DNA of 64,000 nucleotides from Plasmodium brasilianum (Eukaryota; Apicomplexa; Aconoidasida; Haemosporida; Plasmodiidae). The translations under genes and the position numbers were made by a program. The notes under the pieces were generated by a model. That model did no database searches and had not been told where the DNA came from. It saw only the letters and a list, made by a program, of their open reading frames with translations. Location of the stretch: contig NC_090126.1 of the NCBI RefSeq assembly GCF_023973825.1, forward strand, positions 434,001-498,000. Reading direction: 5' to 3'. Positions 21,692 to 32,754 of the stretch are shown here, in pieces (position 1 is the first letter of the stretch; each line of letters starts with the position of its first letter).

Positions 21692-22813
21692 TGATATCGT
21701 ATGTGATTTCATGATATGGTAACGTATCATATTGAATTTTTTTTTTTTTTTTTTTTTCTAGCCAAAATTAAAAATGCAATATTTTCATATGCGACTTGAG
21801 AATCATAACTTATATATGTTCTTAATTTTTATTTGTTTACCCCCTCTTTTTGAATACTCCACTGCTACTCAATTATGCATCAATTTTTGCAATGATTTAA
21901 AAAAAAAAATTTAATAAGGACTATTAGTTTTTTCATTTTTGATTTGGAGCACACATTTTGTAGTTGCCTCTCGCTCTTCAAGTGCATAACGTTTATATGG
22001 CGTTTGTTTTGTTCATTTATTTTAATTAATCCTACTTATGTAACATATATCTGCGTTCCCTTTTGCTTATACTAGTACGAAGCTAATTTGTGAGTTATTT
22101 TATACATAGGTTATTGCTTTTATTTTTTTTATTTTATTATTTTTTTTGCATTAACATACATGTTCATTATGCTCAGCTCTTTAACAATTTTTTTTCCTTT
22201 TGCTGATTTATTTTTTCTTATTTATTTGAATACATATTGTATATATGTTCATACATGTGTATACGTTTTTAATATCATTTCGCTGTGGATATTTACCATG
22301 TGATGACTTACATAAAAAAAAAAAAAAAAAAAAGGTTTAACTTTTTTAATAATAATTTTATAAAAAACTATCCTTTTGATGAAAAGATGAAATAAAGAGC
22401 AGCGGTATATTTGAAATGAAAAGCGCGAACATTTGCTTATTAAGTGTAAAAGAGAACTTTGTAATTTTTAGCACATGTACACATATACATACATACATAT
22501 ATACCCACATATATACACACATATATATACACATATATACACACATATATACACACATGTATACACACATGTATACACACATGTATACACACATATATAT
22601 CTACCCTACACAGTACTGCGTATGGCAAAAGTTCGGGTACGTAAATGCATAAACGGAAGCCTTAACATAAACCTTAACTTAAATCTGAGCATGAGTCCAA
22701 GCATAAATCCAAGCATAAGTCAAAGAATAAGTTCAAGCATAAATGTGTGCCTTTTGTGATTAAGCAAGGCGACTGTGTAACAACTAGAAACACATAAATA
22801 TATTAGACGTAAA
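21692..22813. other. Intergenic region with ACACAT microsatellite
   Basis: Between ADAT3-like and mL43, both on +. It contains T- and A-runs (21738, 22315) and a TATACACAC(A/G)TATA array at 22495-22600 that produces shadow ORFs on both strands. No gene was accepted. Confidence 0.6.
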
Positions 22814-23775
22814 ATGAGATATAGACTTTTTCCCCCCTTGACATTTTTAAGTTATTTAAGAAAAATTCATGTTTATTATTCCCCAGTAAGAAGCGAAAAA
22901 GCAGACGTTGCAAGGTAATACCAATAAATGCTCAGGAAAGGCAAAAGAAATAATATGAGATTGTAACCACTTTATTTAAACATTTTTATGAACAAACTGT
23001 ATATACGCATACACGATAACGCTTTAAATTTGAGAATCTTGACTATTACCTAAAGGAAGAACGCGCAAAAAAAAAAAATGAAAACTGCTTTCATAATACA
23101 TACACATATGTATATATATATATATATATATATGTAATACATGTTTCACCTTACAGAAGACTAATTATATTTGCATCTTCACAAAAAATAAAACAAAAGT
23201 TTCCCCTATTAAGTGTATCATGGGAATTACTAGCGTAAGCATTTTATAAATGCGCATTTTGAAGCAAATTTGTATAACATTTGACACTATTTTATTTTTT
23301 TTTTTTAATTTTCCCCTTTTTCATACACATTTTAAAGATATGAAAACCCTCCCATGGTAGAAGTGGAATACTTAAATGGAGAAAGAGAAAAGTTAATCCG
23401 AAAAAGAATGAACATTATGTTTATTTTCTTACTCTTTATTTTATTGTATTTTTTTGCGAGTATTTCGCGAATATTCTGTTAATATTTTGAGAATTTTTTT
23501 TTCTTTTATTTCAGGATAAATATAGAATATTTCAGCGACAAGCAAAAGAAAGAGATAATTGACAAGTGGAAATACACAGGTTACGATATTAAAAAAGAAA
23601 AAAAAAACATACGTTAACATTTTTATTTGACTTCTCCTTCTTGCATTCATCAGATTCATATGTGTGTAACCAAATTCATTTTTATATTTTTCCTTTTTTT
23701 CCTTTTTTAGCATCACTTGACCCCTTTCCCGAAGTTCTTGCACCTACCATGAAAAAACCAAAAGATGGTTTTTAG
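22814..23775 (+). CDS. MRPL43: Mitochondrial ribosomal protein mL43 (L51/S25/CI-B8 domain), five exons
   Basis: Exons 22814-22914, 23157-23234, 23338-23391, 23515-23579 and 23711-23775 sum to 363 bases (120 residues plus stop) with every intron GT-AG and phases 2, 2, 2, 1 consistent. The protein starts MRYRLFPPLTFLSYLRKIHV, then RRLIIFASSQKIKQKFP, then YENPPMVEVEYLNGEREK, then INIEYFSDKQKKEIIDKW, ending APTMKKPKDGF. The NP...V.VEYLNG.RE core followed by an amphipathic helix is the pattern of the thioredoxin-like L51/S25/CI-B8 domain, closest to mL43 (EYLNG with RE). mL43 is a large-subunit protein of the mitochondrial ribosome; the basic N-terminus suits mitochondrial import. NDUFA2 shares the fold, but Plasmodium lacks complex I. 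Introns 1 to 4 are 242, 103, 123 and 131 bases. Confidence 0.8.
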
Positions 23776-24164
23776 GTTTTTCTTGTCATTTTAGATCTGT
23801 TTGTCTATAATATTAAATTAAGATTTGTGCATTTTTAAGCTTTATGAAATTCTATATTCTTTGATTACTCATCCTTTGTAATGTTAACAAGTTTATAAGA
23901 GGGTATAATTATATTTCCTCCGTGTGTATTGAGTTTACACCACTTCAACTGAACAACCACGTAGATGTTGAGCAAACCGTAGGACGAATGAGAAATCAAA
24001 CTGTTTTATGAAAAAATAATACAAAGAAAAAAAAAAAAAAATAAAATGATTAAGCAACAACCATTGTAACATGGGCCTTTTAAATTATATTACTGACAAC
24101 AATTTGACAAAATAATAAGAAAATATGTAAATCTATTATTATATGTCTAAATGTATAACCAGAG

Positions 24165-24395
24165 ATGCTTCGTTTTTACGGCTAAGTGGATATGGCATCT
24201 AGCGGTAAAGCACAACTCTGTTTATGTACAGAAAAGTATGTATGTTTGTATATACTGCATGTGGGTATAACACCCCTGAATTTTCAATATACCGATAATC
24301 CCGTAAAACTATTGCAGTTGTAAGGTAACAGAGCACGACACAATCGAGATAACAATATTGAAGCAGTAATTATAGTAATCATTACTGTTATTTTA
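24165..24395. ncRNA. GC-richer island, candidate structured ncRNA (family unknown)
   Basis: This stretch of about 200 bases is much less AT-rich than its surroundings, with little coding potential. Local pairings are visible: GATGC with GCATC, TCTGT with ACAGA, and GGGT-ATAAC-ACCC. At the right end, AGTAATTATAGTAATCATTACT is followed by a long T-run, as at a Pol III terminator. In Plasmodium, GC islands in spacers often mark structural RNAs. It does not match my memory of U1-U6, tRNAs (no B-box) or SRP RNA. The strand is not certain; the T-run favours +. Confidence 0.3.
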
Positions 24396-24933
24396 TTTTT
24401 ATTTATTATAATTCTTTTTTCTTTTTTTTTTTTTTTTTTTTTTTTTTGCAAAAGGAAAATTTAAAAATCCTCAATGGAAGTTCCCTACACACACATTCTT
24501 AAAACATATACCTTAAAATAGAGAGAAAAAAAAAAAAAAAAAAAAAAAAAATGAATAAAGATGAAAGAATAAATCTTAAAGAATAAAATATAAAGAATGA
24601 ACCATAAAGATTGAAGAATAAATAATGATGACATTTTTGCTTAATTTTTAAGACGCATAATTAAATTTTTTTTTTTTCCTTTTTTGGAATTCTTTCTTTA
24701 AAATTTCTTTTTCTTTTGAAAAACAGAAAATGGATAAGTTCATAAGTACAGTGTTCAGGTAATGGTACCTATATAAGGAAAACACACATGTTTAGAAAAA
24801 TTTAAAAAAAAAAAAAAATAATAAATAATAATCCGTGTGCTCCTTTAATTTCCCGAATATACAACATTTGCAAAGAGGAACAAGCAAAAAGTAAATGAAA
24901 TATTTAGTAATGAAAAAAAAAAAAAAAATATAC

Positions 24934-24964
<31 letters not shown>

Positions 24965-25515
24965 CCCTCTTTGTAGTAACTTAAATTACCTCCCTTGCTA
25001 AATATTTTTCCCTGTTCTGAATGTTAGTAATTAAGTGCAGATATACCGATAAAAAAAAAAAAAAAAAAAAAAAAAAATTACGTACAGTTACTGTACTATT
25101 ATAGTATTAATTTTTTTTTTATCTAATAAGTGAATGAAATAATAAAAAAAAAAAAAAGAAATTTGAAGAGTACTTATAATAAATAAGAAAAAATATAGTT
25201 CTACTATTATTAATTTTGTAAATAATCAAAATTAATTAACATAATGTTGCTGTGATGGAGATAAAATTTTAGAACCATTCACAGCATGTTGTGATCAAAC
25301 ATATTATAGCAAAAGGGGAGGAGAAAGAAAGAAAAAAAAAAAAAAAAAAAAGAACAGAAAGATCAAAAAGAACAAAAAGAACAAAAAGGGAAGAAAAACA
25401 ATAACTCAAAAAAACAAAACCCATGGTCTTACCGTTCCTCAACTTCATAAAAACTGTCTATTTTTAACTATACATGTAAAAAAAAAAAATAATAAAATAA
25501 TATTTTTTGGAAAAG
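24396..25515. other. Intergenic, with a possible first exon at 24730
   Basis: Mostly poly-A/T. A short spliced start, ATGGATAAGTTCATAAGTAC from 24730 ending at 24758 before GTAATG (MDKFISTVF), looks like a genuine exon, but I could not find its partner. Another short open stretch, MVLPFLNFIKTVYF, lies at about 25422. T- and A-runs occur at 24429-24447, 24531-24551 and 25051-25077. Confidence 0.35.
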
Positions 25516-25750
25516 ATGAACCGCAGGAGGTATTGCGTATACATATTCATTGGTAATCTAAAAAGCTAACCTTCAAAAATTTTTAATTTTATGAGCATTT
25601 AATAACATGACTACATATTCATTTATTTAATTTTATTTTGATATAGCTTATGTCCTCTACATTTTCAACGTACATGATAGCAGAAGAGTGAACCGAAAAC
25701 AATCGATCTACAGTAATATAAATTTAACGCGCAACAAGCGCCCCCAATAA
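25516..25750 (+). CDS. Very small two-exon membrane or secreted protein, unknown
   Basis: Exon 1 (25516-25552) encodes MNRRRYCVYIFIG; exon 2 (25647-25750) encodes YVLYIFNVHDSRRVNRKQSI and runs to a stop, 46 residues in all. Donor GGTAATC and acceptor GATATAG are good and the phase agrees. The N-terminus is basic followed by a hydrophobic stretch, typical of a signal anchor. Exon 2 contains a GTAATA site (after ATCTACA) that could splice onward to stretches near 25910-25965 and 26114-26178 (GNSSEGSSNCHCS), which would make a longer multi-exon gene. Confidence 0.35.
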
Positions 25751-26242
25751 AGCACCCTACATATATACACTCATACATACACGCGCAAACACATTCACTC
25801 GTACATAAGCACACAAACATATCCACTCATACGTACTCTAACACATGTAACAATTTCCCTTTGCCTTTTTTTCCACATTAACAATGTAAACATATACATG
25901 TATGAGAGGGATGAACGGTGAATCAGATACCTTTTCCATGGTTAGTTGGTTTTCCATTTTCCGAGTATTTTTCATGTTATTTTTGTCAATCCTTCTAATG
26001 CAACCTCCTATATTTCATTACCTTGCCTTGTGTTGTATTGAACTTCACGATATATTGCTATATTTGATTATATTGCTTTTTTTATTTTATTTTCTTCTTT
26101 TTTTCTCTCTATTAGGCTACCATAGGTAACAGCAGCGAGGGGTCCTCAAATTGTCACTGCTCCATCTTCGTAACTTAATAAAACAAAAAAAAAAAAAATG
26201 AATAAAAGTTGTATAAAATAGAGAAGTAAAATAAAAGATAAA

Positions 26243-26289
<47 letters not shown>

Positions 26290-27729
26290 TCTTTTTTTAT
26301 ATATATGTCTCTTCAGAATCATTGCTTAAGTAGAGTTCAATGTAACACGTTATTATTTTTCCTTACATGTAGTTCCGTAATATCAGTTTTAATAATTGCT
26401 ATTCTAATACAGCGAGCTACGTACCTTCAACTGAAATAAAATTTTGAAAAAAAAAATTATTCCGTAATTTATATATGTTAAGAAGAGAACGCTGGTTCAT
26501 CGTACCTACCACTGGCTGTAATATGCACACACATATACCCATGCGTGTATACATATACATCTGTATATATGCCCAAATACAGGAGCAAAATGAGGAAAAA
26601 CATACCTAGGAAACATGAATGATGAGTAAATTTGGTTTTCTATGAAATCGTCAAAAGGAACACAATGTTATCGTAACGATTTACTAGCTTTTTAGTTTGT
26701 TTTTTTTACTGCTACTAATCTGCAATGACACATATAGTGAGCACATCCGCTGAAGAAGTAAAAATCATATCAACGTTTTGTTTTTATTTGTTCATACGAA
26801 ATGAACCGGACATATTGTGTACAACGTGCTAATCCTTCTGTTAATATCATAACATTAATACTTAAGTTTTATTATGTTTTAAGAAAAAATAAAAAAAAAT
26901 ATCTTCTTAGTTTTAATATTCTATATAATTACTACACACATTTATTTTTTCCTCTTTCATTTTTTCTTGTCTTATTTTGTTATCTACTGTTGTTGATTCT
27001 TTTTCTTAATTCATTTTTTTTTTTTTTTTCCAAACTATACGAACAACATATGTCTACTCAATTTTAGGAAAAAAACAAAAAAAAAAAAATTGGACTTAAA
27101 AACTAGCAGAAAAAAAAGAACTTTTAAAAGAATAATGCACATACAGAATAAGTGCCAATAAAATGGACTTAAAAATTAGAGGAATAATAAGAACTTTTAA
27201 AAGAATGATGCGCTTACAAATTAACCGCCAACTTTTTTATTATTTCATCTATTTCAAAAAAAATGGAAAAACTCCCTCACAACGGATTTCATTTTTTCCA
27301 TTATACGTGAAAACCCGTCAACCGACAATTACATAAATATAGCTTTAAAACATACGAACCTTTCAAAAAATAAAACAAATAAAAATAATTAAGTAAAAAA
27401 TCATTGTAAACATAATTATTTTGCTTTATTTCCTTTTATTTCGTTCGCTTCCCTTTTGTTTCGTTTTATTTCCTGTTCTTCCGTTCTCTTTCCTTTCGTT
27501 TCTCTTTTTTTGTGTGATATAATGGCCAGCAAAAAATACTACTGAAGTGGAAGATGACGATGGATGAACAAAATTGAGAAGCCTCTCGTCATTACTACTT
27601 TTCCGTAAAACTAAAATAAGTACAATGAATATTAAATTGTATTTATACACACGGGCTAAAAAAAAAAAAAAAAAAAAAAAAAGGAAATTATCTACAAAAT
27701 GTAAAAAAAAAGAAAGAAAAAGAAAAAAA
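25751..27729. other. AT-rich region with unresolved short coding-like stretches
   Basis: It contains (AT)n at 26246-26285 and several short open stretches of uncertain strand: + strand 25902-25960 joined in phase to 26115-26177, minus strand near 26490-26520 (GRYDEPAFSS), and minus strand 27426-27610 ending QKGSERNKRK. The minus frame at 27426-27803 is long but partly homopolymer-driven. I assign no gene. Confidence 0.3.
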
Positions 27730-28630
27730 ATGTGTTTTACATTAGATCTTAAGAATGTCAAATTAAATGCGCTTATTCTCAAAAAGCAAAAAGAAAAAAG
27801 CAAAAAACATAACAGTTTGTGTTTTTACATAATCATATTATATGGTAATTATATTGCCTTCTTATGCTCTTTGCAAATTTAAAAAATAATTGTAAACTGT
27901 TCTTTCGTTTTTTTGTCCGTTTATTCGTTCATTCGTTCGCACGTTTATTCCTTCATTCATTCATTCCTTTACTGTTATATTCGTTCTTTCATTTCATCCT
28001 TGACACTTCTTTTTTTCCCTTATTTTTACTCCCTTTTTATTGCAAAAGTTGATTAGGTTTACGCTGTTATGATTTATTAAGAGAAAAAAAAAAAAAAAAA
28101 AAAATCCTATCGCATGATATTTGCATATATGTATATATATAAATACATATACGTACATATATATATATACATACATACATATACGTACATATATATGTAC
28201 ATACGTATGTATTTACATAAATACGTACATAAATACATACATACATACATACATACGTACGTACGTGCGTACGTGCGCTTACGCACAAATAATGTACATT
28301 CATTTCCTACTGTTGAATGTGTACGTATATGTTTATTCGTTAATGCCTACTCACTTATGCCTATTCACATTTGTATACATGATAGGGCGGCTGATAGAAG
28401 GATCTAAAAAGTAAAAAGGTAAAAAATAAAAAAAAAAGGGATAAGTGAAACATATGAAACTTTTATTCTAGGAGTATTTTTTAATTCTTATAAATTATAT
28501 AGCGGATGGTATAAAAAAAAAAAATGAACGCCATTCTTTGAAGGAGCTCTTTTTCTCCATATATGATGCGTACCAGAGTAACAGCATAATAGAAATAATA
28601 TTCATTTATGACCATTACCATAACATTTAA
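27730..28630 (+). CDS. Candidate spliced gene, unknown
   Basis: A first exon from ATG 27730 to 27844 (MCFTLDLKNVKLNALILKK, then Lys-rich, ending before GTAATT) joins in phase to 28386-28410 (RLIEGSK, before GTAAAA). A further exon opens after CTTTTATTCTAG at 28472 and stays open for 52 codons (YFLILINYIADGI, then KELFFSIYDAYQSNSIIEI) to a stop at 28630. The last junction does not keep phase as read, and the final exon carries a 12-base A run (28513-28524), so either an exon is missing or a homopolymer miscount shifts the frame. The final exon is the best supported part. Not recognised. Confidence 0.3.
28130..28275. repeat. TATA/ACATACGTACATA microsatellite
   Basis: Tetra- and octanucleotide ACAT/ACGT repeats generate long Tyr/Ile/Thr shadow ORFs in all frames. 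Under the candidate gene model it would be intronic. Confidence 0.9.
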
Positions 28631-28909
28631 AATAATAAAAAAAAAAAAAAAGCCTCTTAGGAATAATGGTTATAGGCAATATATCCTTTTATGCCCGTTG
28701 ATGTAAATGCGAATATTTGCTTATTTTCAAAAGTTATAACAATTTTATTATTATTTATATAAAGCCATTCATTGTTTTAGTCTTTACTTCCAAAGGCTTT
28801 TTATTAGCAGCGTGTTTGCCAGTGAGCACTTCTTTCATGTTTGCATCTGCTACTGCCACTGCTAGTACTACCATTTGACGCTTCACAAGCTGCTATCCTT
28901 TTGGATAAA

Positions 28910-29732
28910 ATGCTATCACATGTATCAGCAGAAGAAAGCAACAAAGAGGACTTTGTAAGCGAAAAAAAAAAAAAGAAAAAGAAAAAAAAAAAAAATGCAT
29001 ATTCTCCTATATTCCAAGTAAACTATCTGCAAGAGGAGGAGGACTTGATCCACACGCAAAACGTTAACATAAACAGTAAAAGCAAAAAAAAAATGTTCAC
29101 TGATGGTAAAAATTTAATTAATTTTAAAAAAAAGCATTCGAGTGGAGAAAAAGGGAGCGAACATTATAAAGAACGAAAGGTGCAAGTAAGTGCAGAAGTA
29201 GGTGCAAAAGTAGGTTCAGAAGTAGGTGCAAAAGTAGGTTCAGAAGTAGGTGCAAAAGTAGGTGCAGAAGTAGGTGCAGAAGTAAGTGCAGAAGTAGGTG
29301 CAGAAGTAGGTGCAGAAGTAGGTGCAGAAGTAAGTGCAGAAGTAGAAGGGAAATGCGCAGTTGAGACTGTCGACCTATGCAACTATTTGGATTCTTTAAA
29401 CGATAAAATAAAGGTGAGGAAGAAGGACAAGAAGAAGAACCAGCAAAAGGAGGGAAGCAAGCATGGCCATAATACTAATAGCAATTATGATTGTTATAAT
29501 AATGATAGCAATTATGGAGGTTATAATGGTGGTAGCCCTAAAAGAGTGGAATTTTGCAACGAACGTAAAGACTCAATCGAAATAGTATATTTTGATGGAG
29601 TGGCTGTTCATAAAAAGGTACAAGGGGTAGAAGCACGTTACGATGATGTGCATTATAAGAAAACAGATAAAAATAATTTCATTAATGACAATAGCAGTAG
29701 TAGTAGTAGTAGTAGTAGAAGTAGTAGTAGTA

Positions 29733-29766
<34 letters not shown>

Positions 29767-31994
29767 CAGTAGTAGTAGAAGTCCTGGCCTACCAAATGAT
29801 TCTGACTTACTAAGTGATAACATTCGTACTACATGCGCTAATAGAAATGCACAACTGCTTGAGCTCGACCCTCAACAGTTGGTTGGACAGGAGGAACACC
29901 TACACAGTGATGTGCACATTGATACGAACCGCCATAGTGACAATGATGCTTACCCAGGTAATACTAATATCAATGGTAGCCACATACGCAGTGATGAGAA
30001 CAACAACGAATGTAATATTTTTTCCAGAATTTTCAATAGAGTAAAAAAAATTATTACAGATCGAAAAGGAAATCCAATAACAGATGCAAATGCATTAGAC
30101 AATGATATGTGTGAATTAGAAATTATGGAAACTAATAATTTAAATGAGCATAGCGATGAAAACTGCGGTTCAGTTACCACCAGTTGTGTACATGATGAAG
30201 TTTATGTAATACATAGACAGGGAATTAATGCAGATGGAAATGTGAATGACAATACGAATGCTCTAATAACTAATGGACCAAACGACTTCGTATATGTAAA
30301 TGGTCTTAATCCTAATGATCTTATGGACAACTCTATATTAGTAAATAATGAACATGCCGGCAGGGGAACCGTTTTAGACAGCCATCACCCGAGTGGTAGT
30401 TATTTTTGTAGAGGCCCTTCAAATAATCGAAATGAAGGAGCGGTAGAGGTGGAGGCTGCGATAGAGGTAGGGGCTGCAATAGAGATGGAAGACGTAGTAC
30501 ATGTGGCAAATATGGCAGATGATGAAGACGCAGAGGGGGAAGCTGCAAATACTAATTGGCGTGCTTACCACTTCCGCTACAGAGCCCTATCGCATAATGT
30601 ATTTTCGTACTGCAAGGATTATGTTACTTATGTTAAGGAGAAAATAAAAAAATACTGGCAAGAACGGGTACAAGAAGCAAATATACAATTGACAACTCCA
30701 CATCAAACATCAAGTCGAAGAGAAAATACAAACATACATGAAGATGAAAATGATGATCCTAGTTGCTTGCAGATACTTTTCTTTCTAGGTTTAGTTTGTA
30801 AATTTCCTATACTGTGGATTGTTGGTTCAATCATATTTTGTATTACTCCAAATGAACATAAAAGAACAAAAGCATGGTGTTTAATAAATACAGTTTTTGC
30901 TTTTATTAGTATTATTTATTTTATTAGTACGTCTAATTTTAAAATTTCCAAACCTATTTTTTTTGTTTTAATGGAATCTAATACAGAATCAATAAAACTT
31001 TTTCACAAAGGAGTTGTAAGAAATAATAGTAATAATCATATTATTCAAAATGTTATAGTGTTTGATCAATTTACTGTTTCTTACTGGATGCCTTTAAAAA
31101 CATACAATGTTTTTAAGACTGAACCGGGTCATTTTCTCAATTGGCATTTTGTCTCTACTCAGAAACCCAACTCGAGCATACTCCTGTAAGTAAGATAATT
31201 GATCAAATGGGTGCGTACTCATATGTATACGTATTTATACGGACATATTTTGATAAGTGTAAATATGCCCACTTGTATACATTCCTGCTTGTATACATGC
31301 CCACTCGTATTCGTGCACACGCTCGGACAATTTTCCCCTTCCCGATGCAGAAGCAGAAACACATACGCGCTTCTAAACAGAATACAAGTAACAATCCTTT
31401 TTGGAAAAGGCAAAGCGTACCCGACTGAAAGTGTAGAACAAATAAAGCCATTTTTTCAAAATTTAAAAGAACACAATATGGACCCAGTGCCCTTTGAAAA
31501 GCTCACGATGACTGATAATGAGTAATTTTTTTTTTTTTTTTTTTTTTTCCATATCGTAGTAGTGTTTCACTTGTGTGTGTTTGTATGTGCAGTGGGTTAA
31601 TGTGTCAGCATTTGTATGATTATGCATACTTTTGTACGTTTAAACATGTACATATCCTTGTGTTTGTTTATATACATCCATCCTTTTCTTTCTGTTCAGT
31701 ATCCCGGAGAACTTTTTCGGAGCGGGGATAAGATGCCAAAGCATCCAAAAAAATGGAAACAGATTAAATGAAAAAGAAAAATGGTATTTATTTTGGAAAG
31801 AATATGATAACACAGATAGTAATCCCGATCATTCTATATACAATTCACTAGTTCCTGTTGGAGAAATTTTTTTTTTTAAACATGAACACAATTGTAGAAT
31901 AGCTTTTCTCATTCCTAAAAATACAAATATGTATCAGACAGACGTACCTCAAGATTTTGTTGAAATCAGAAAAATTATAATAAAAGCTTTTTAA
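28910..31994 (+). CDS. Plasmodium membrane protein, three exons, unknown
   Basis: Exons 28910-31185, 31351-31521 and 31700-31994 total 2742 bases (913 residues). Junctions CT|GTAAGT...GCAG|A and GA|GTAATT...TTCAG|T keep phase. The first in-frame ATG is 28910 ([12 protein letters not shown]); the frame upstream opens only after a stop at 28823. The N-terminal 600 residues are low complexity: a Lys run, a VGAEVGAE array (29188-29345), a serine tract (29690-29780) and Asn/Asp-rich parts. Two membrane helices follow, at about residues 620-645 ([20 protein letters not shown]) and 656-676. The C-terminal part of about 235 residues is conserved-looking, including [40 protein letters not shown] and [20 protein letters not shown]. 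It therefore has a long disordered head, a helical hairpin and a globular tail. Function unknown. Confidence 0.85.
29188..29345 (+). repeat. In-frame 12-bp repeat (VGAE units)
   Basis: GTAGGTGCAGAA and close variants (GTAAGTGCAGAA, GTAGGTTCAGAA) encode [12 protein letters not shown] within the three-exon membrane protein. Confidence 0.95.
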
Positions 31995-32423
31995 GTTTGC
32001 GTACCTTCCCCTGGAACGAAAAAAACGCAGTCACGCGGTCAGTTATAAAATTTACATGAACTGTACATGCGATAATAGCAGTTCTTCCAATTTTTTTTTT
32101 TTTTTTTTTCCATTTTTTCTTCATATATTTTCTTTATATTTTTCTTATTTTTTTTTTTTTTTTGTTCACTTCCATTTGTTATCAACGTGGCGCGCGTTAT
32201 ACCCCGTTTACTCGCCCATTTCGTTTTAATAATTTACATTTTATTTAAAAAAATGTGTTTGCTCTTATATTATGTATTCATGACGCTGTAGTCTTTTGTG
32301 TAGCACACGATGCGCATAGTTTTTTGCACTCACATGTATATGCTTATGTATATGTACAAATGTGCTTTTGTTTTTTCATTGCTATTAATTTCCCTTTCTT
32401 TTGTTTCCTTCTCTTCCTTTCTT

Positions 32424-32461
<38 letters not shown>

Positions 32462-32754
32462 TACAACTTTTTAATGTGTTGGAAGTATTACGTTTTTCTT
32501 AAATTAGCTATTTTTAATAGTTTTCCACTAAAGGGTACGAAAAAGGGGGGAGAGGGAATTCCACTTCGAGGTATTGACACCTCATCGAAAAGGAGAGAAC
32601 AGTGGATGATGAATAAGCAAAAATGAGCTGAAATACAAAAATATGAACAACAGCTCAAAATTAGAAACAAAAATGAACATAACTAAAACCATGCATAAAT
32701 TCCCCTGCATATCCATAAAGATGGATACATATGTTGTCTCACGAAATTTATCCA
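31995..32754. other. Convergent intergenic region
   Basis: 3' flanks of the membrane protein (+) and SepSecS (-). It contains long T-runs at 32093-32110, 32150-32163 and 32429-32460. No gene seen. Confidence 0.7.

Noticed and set aside
24180..24260. Possible tRNA (D-loop-like TAGCGGTAAAGCA and an anticodon-like hairpin)
   Set aside because: No T-loop/B-box and no acceptor stem within the required distance.
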